From positions 330,559-394,558 of the forward strand of contig NZ_SPQL01000003.1 of assembly GCF_004570385.1 (NCBI RefSeq): 64,000 bases of DNA, in the 5' to 3' direction. A program made the translations under genes and the position numbers. This DNA is from Blastococcus sp. CT_GayMR19 (GTDB lineage: Bacteria > Actinomycetota > Actinomycetes > Mycobacteriales > Geodermatophilaceae). The stretch's first letter is position 1; every line of letters starts with the position of its first letter. Below are positions 63,511 to 64,000 of the stretch, one piece after another. Below the pieces are notes generated by a model. It was not told the origin of the DNA, searched no databases, and saw nothing but the letters and a program-made list of their open reading frames with translations.

Positions 63511-64000
63511 GCGCGGTCGCCGAGCAGGAGCCGACCGAGGATGAGCGCGTCGCGCCGCGGCTGTTCAGCCTGGAACGCGGTGGCGTGGAGCCGACCCCGA
63601 TCGAGCAGCGGAACGGACGCGCGCTGCGGCTGGTCTGGCTATGGTTCGGCGCCAACGGATCCGCCCTCAGCGTCACCGTCGGCGCGCTGCTGCTCGCGAG
63701 CGGGATGAGCCTCCGACAGGGGGTCGTCGCGTCGCTCGTGGGCGTGGGGCTGTCGTTCCTTCCCCTCGGGCTCGGCACGCTCGCCGGAAAGCGCAGCGGC
63801 ATGCCGACGATGGTCATCTCCCGCGCAACGTTCGGGCTGCTCGGCAACGTGCTGCCGGCCGTGCTCGCCGTGGTCACGCGGCTGTTCTGGGGGGCAGCCT
63901 TCCTCTGGCTGCTCGCCACCACCACGCTCGGCATCCTGGGCGATGCGGTGTCGGAAGAGACGCGGCCGTTCGCCTATCTCGGCACGCTGGCTCTCGGGAT
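63495..64000 (+). CDS. NCS1 family permease (purine/cytosine type), 3' end outside window
   Basis: N-terminal part of a nucleobase:cation symporter-1 protein, reading to the window edge. From GTG 63495 the frame gives an Ala-rich start, then EQEPTEDERVAPRLFSLERG, GVEPTPIEQRNGRALRLVWL, WFGANGSALSVTVGALLLAS and GMPTMVISRATFGLLGNVLP, which are typical of cytosine/purine permeases. The true start is uncertain because the upstream sequence belongs to the opposite-strand E2 gene. Likely substrates are cytosine, purines or allantoin. Confidence 0.8.
   Translation, partial: MAAAAGAVAEQEPTEDERVAPRLFSLERGGVEPTPIEQRNGRALRLVWLWFGANGSALSVTVGALLLASGMSLRQGVVASLVGVGLSFLPLGLGTLAGKRSGMPTMVISRATFGLLGNVLPAVLAVVTRLFWGAAFLWLLATTTLGILGDAVSEETRPFAYLGTLALG

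Noticed and set aside
63511..63934. N-terminal extension of the E2 frame
   Set aside because: This part is the antisense of the NCS1 permease and has no lipoyl domain.

Overview
The window comes from a high-GC actinobacterium. The best guess is the Geodermatophilaceae (Blastococcus/Modestobacter/Geodermatophilus type). This rests on GC-rich coding throughout, frequent GTG starts with AGGAGG-type ribosome sites, and a left-hand gene order that matches the mycobacterial Rv1822-Rv1832 block (pgsA2, DUF881, sbp, DUF881, gcvH, garA, merR, bifunctional nuclease, merR, gcvP). The genus is inferred, not proven. I saw no rRNA, tRNA, CRISPR array or complete insertion sequence.

Layout. 0-1.7 kb: 3' part of pantothenate kinase, a DUF5999 protein and a DinB-like protein. 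1.7-15.4 kb: the conserved core block on the minus strand, followed upstream by an EF-G-like GTPase and a DUF1918 protein. This block is interrupted at 4.7-6.4 kb by a divergent AraC/VOC pair whose AraC gene carries a one-base frameshift. 15.5-24.4 kb: accessory genes (DUF5655, DUF2243, a secreted tannase-type esterase, two MFS transporters, a vanadium haloperoxidase, an EAL remnant, a lactonase-type amidohydrolase broken by an in-frame TAG, LysR).

24.5-33.4 kb is a polyhydroxyalkanoate (PHA) region. It holds two phasin-like genes with related promoters, two short-chain PHA depolymerases, a ribbon-helix-helix regulator, a PHA-synthase-like hydrolase with a Cys lipase box, a XRE regulator, and a ParA-type ATPase coupled by an ATGA overlap to an 88-residue protein. 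The ParA pair is the best candidate for something new: a granule-positioning system analogous to McdA/McdB.

33.5-45.3 kb: a LacI/MFS pair with a clear palindromic operator, hemerythrin, GNAT, a TIM-barrel isomerase, RidA, DUF2218, a pair of meta-pathway hydratase/decarboxylase paralogues, a large LuxR-type ATPase regulator, LysR and IclR. 45.3-62.8 kb joins PHA and aromatic metabolism. It has a class I PHA synthase divergent from a 3-dehydroshikimate dehydratase fusion, then a Gfo/Idh/MocA dehydrogenase, type II dehydroquinase, a shikimate-type MFS carrier, NDH-2, an MBL hydrolase, a shikimate dehydrogenase, hydroxyacyl-CoA dehydrogenase, LigA/LigB ring-cleavage subunits coupled to a phasin-like gene, and an ACMSD-like amidohydrolase. 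Together these suggest uptake of quinate/shikimate, conversion to protocatechuate, extradiol cleavage and storage of carbon as PHA.

62.75-64 kb: a decapitated 2-oxoacid dehydrogenase E2 gene abuts, head to head, an NCS1-type permease that runs off the window. This is either a rearrangement or an assembly junction.
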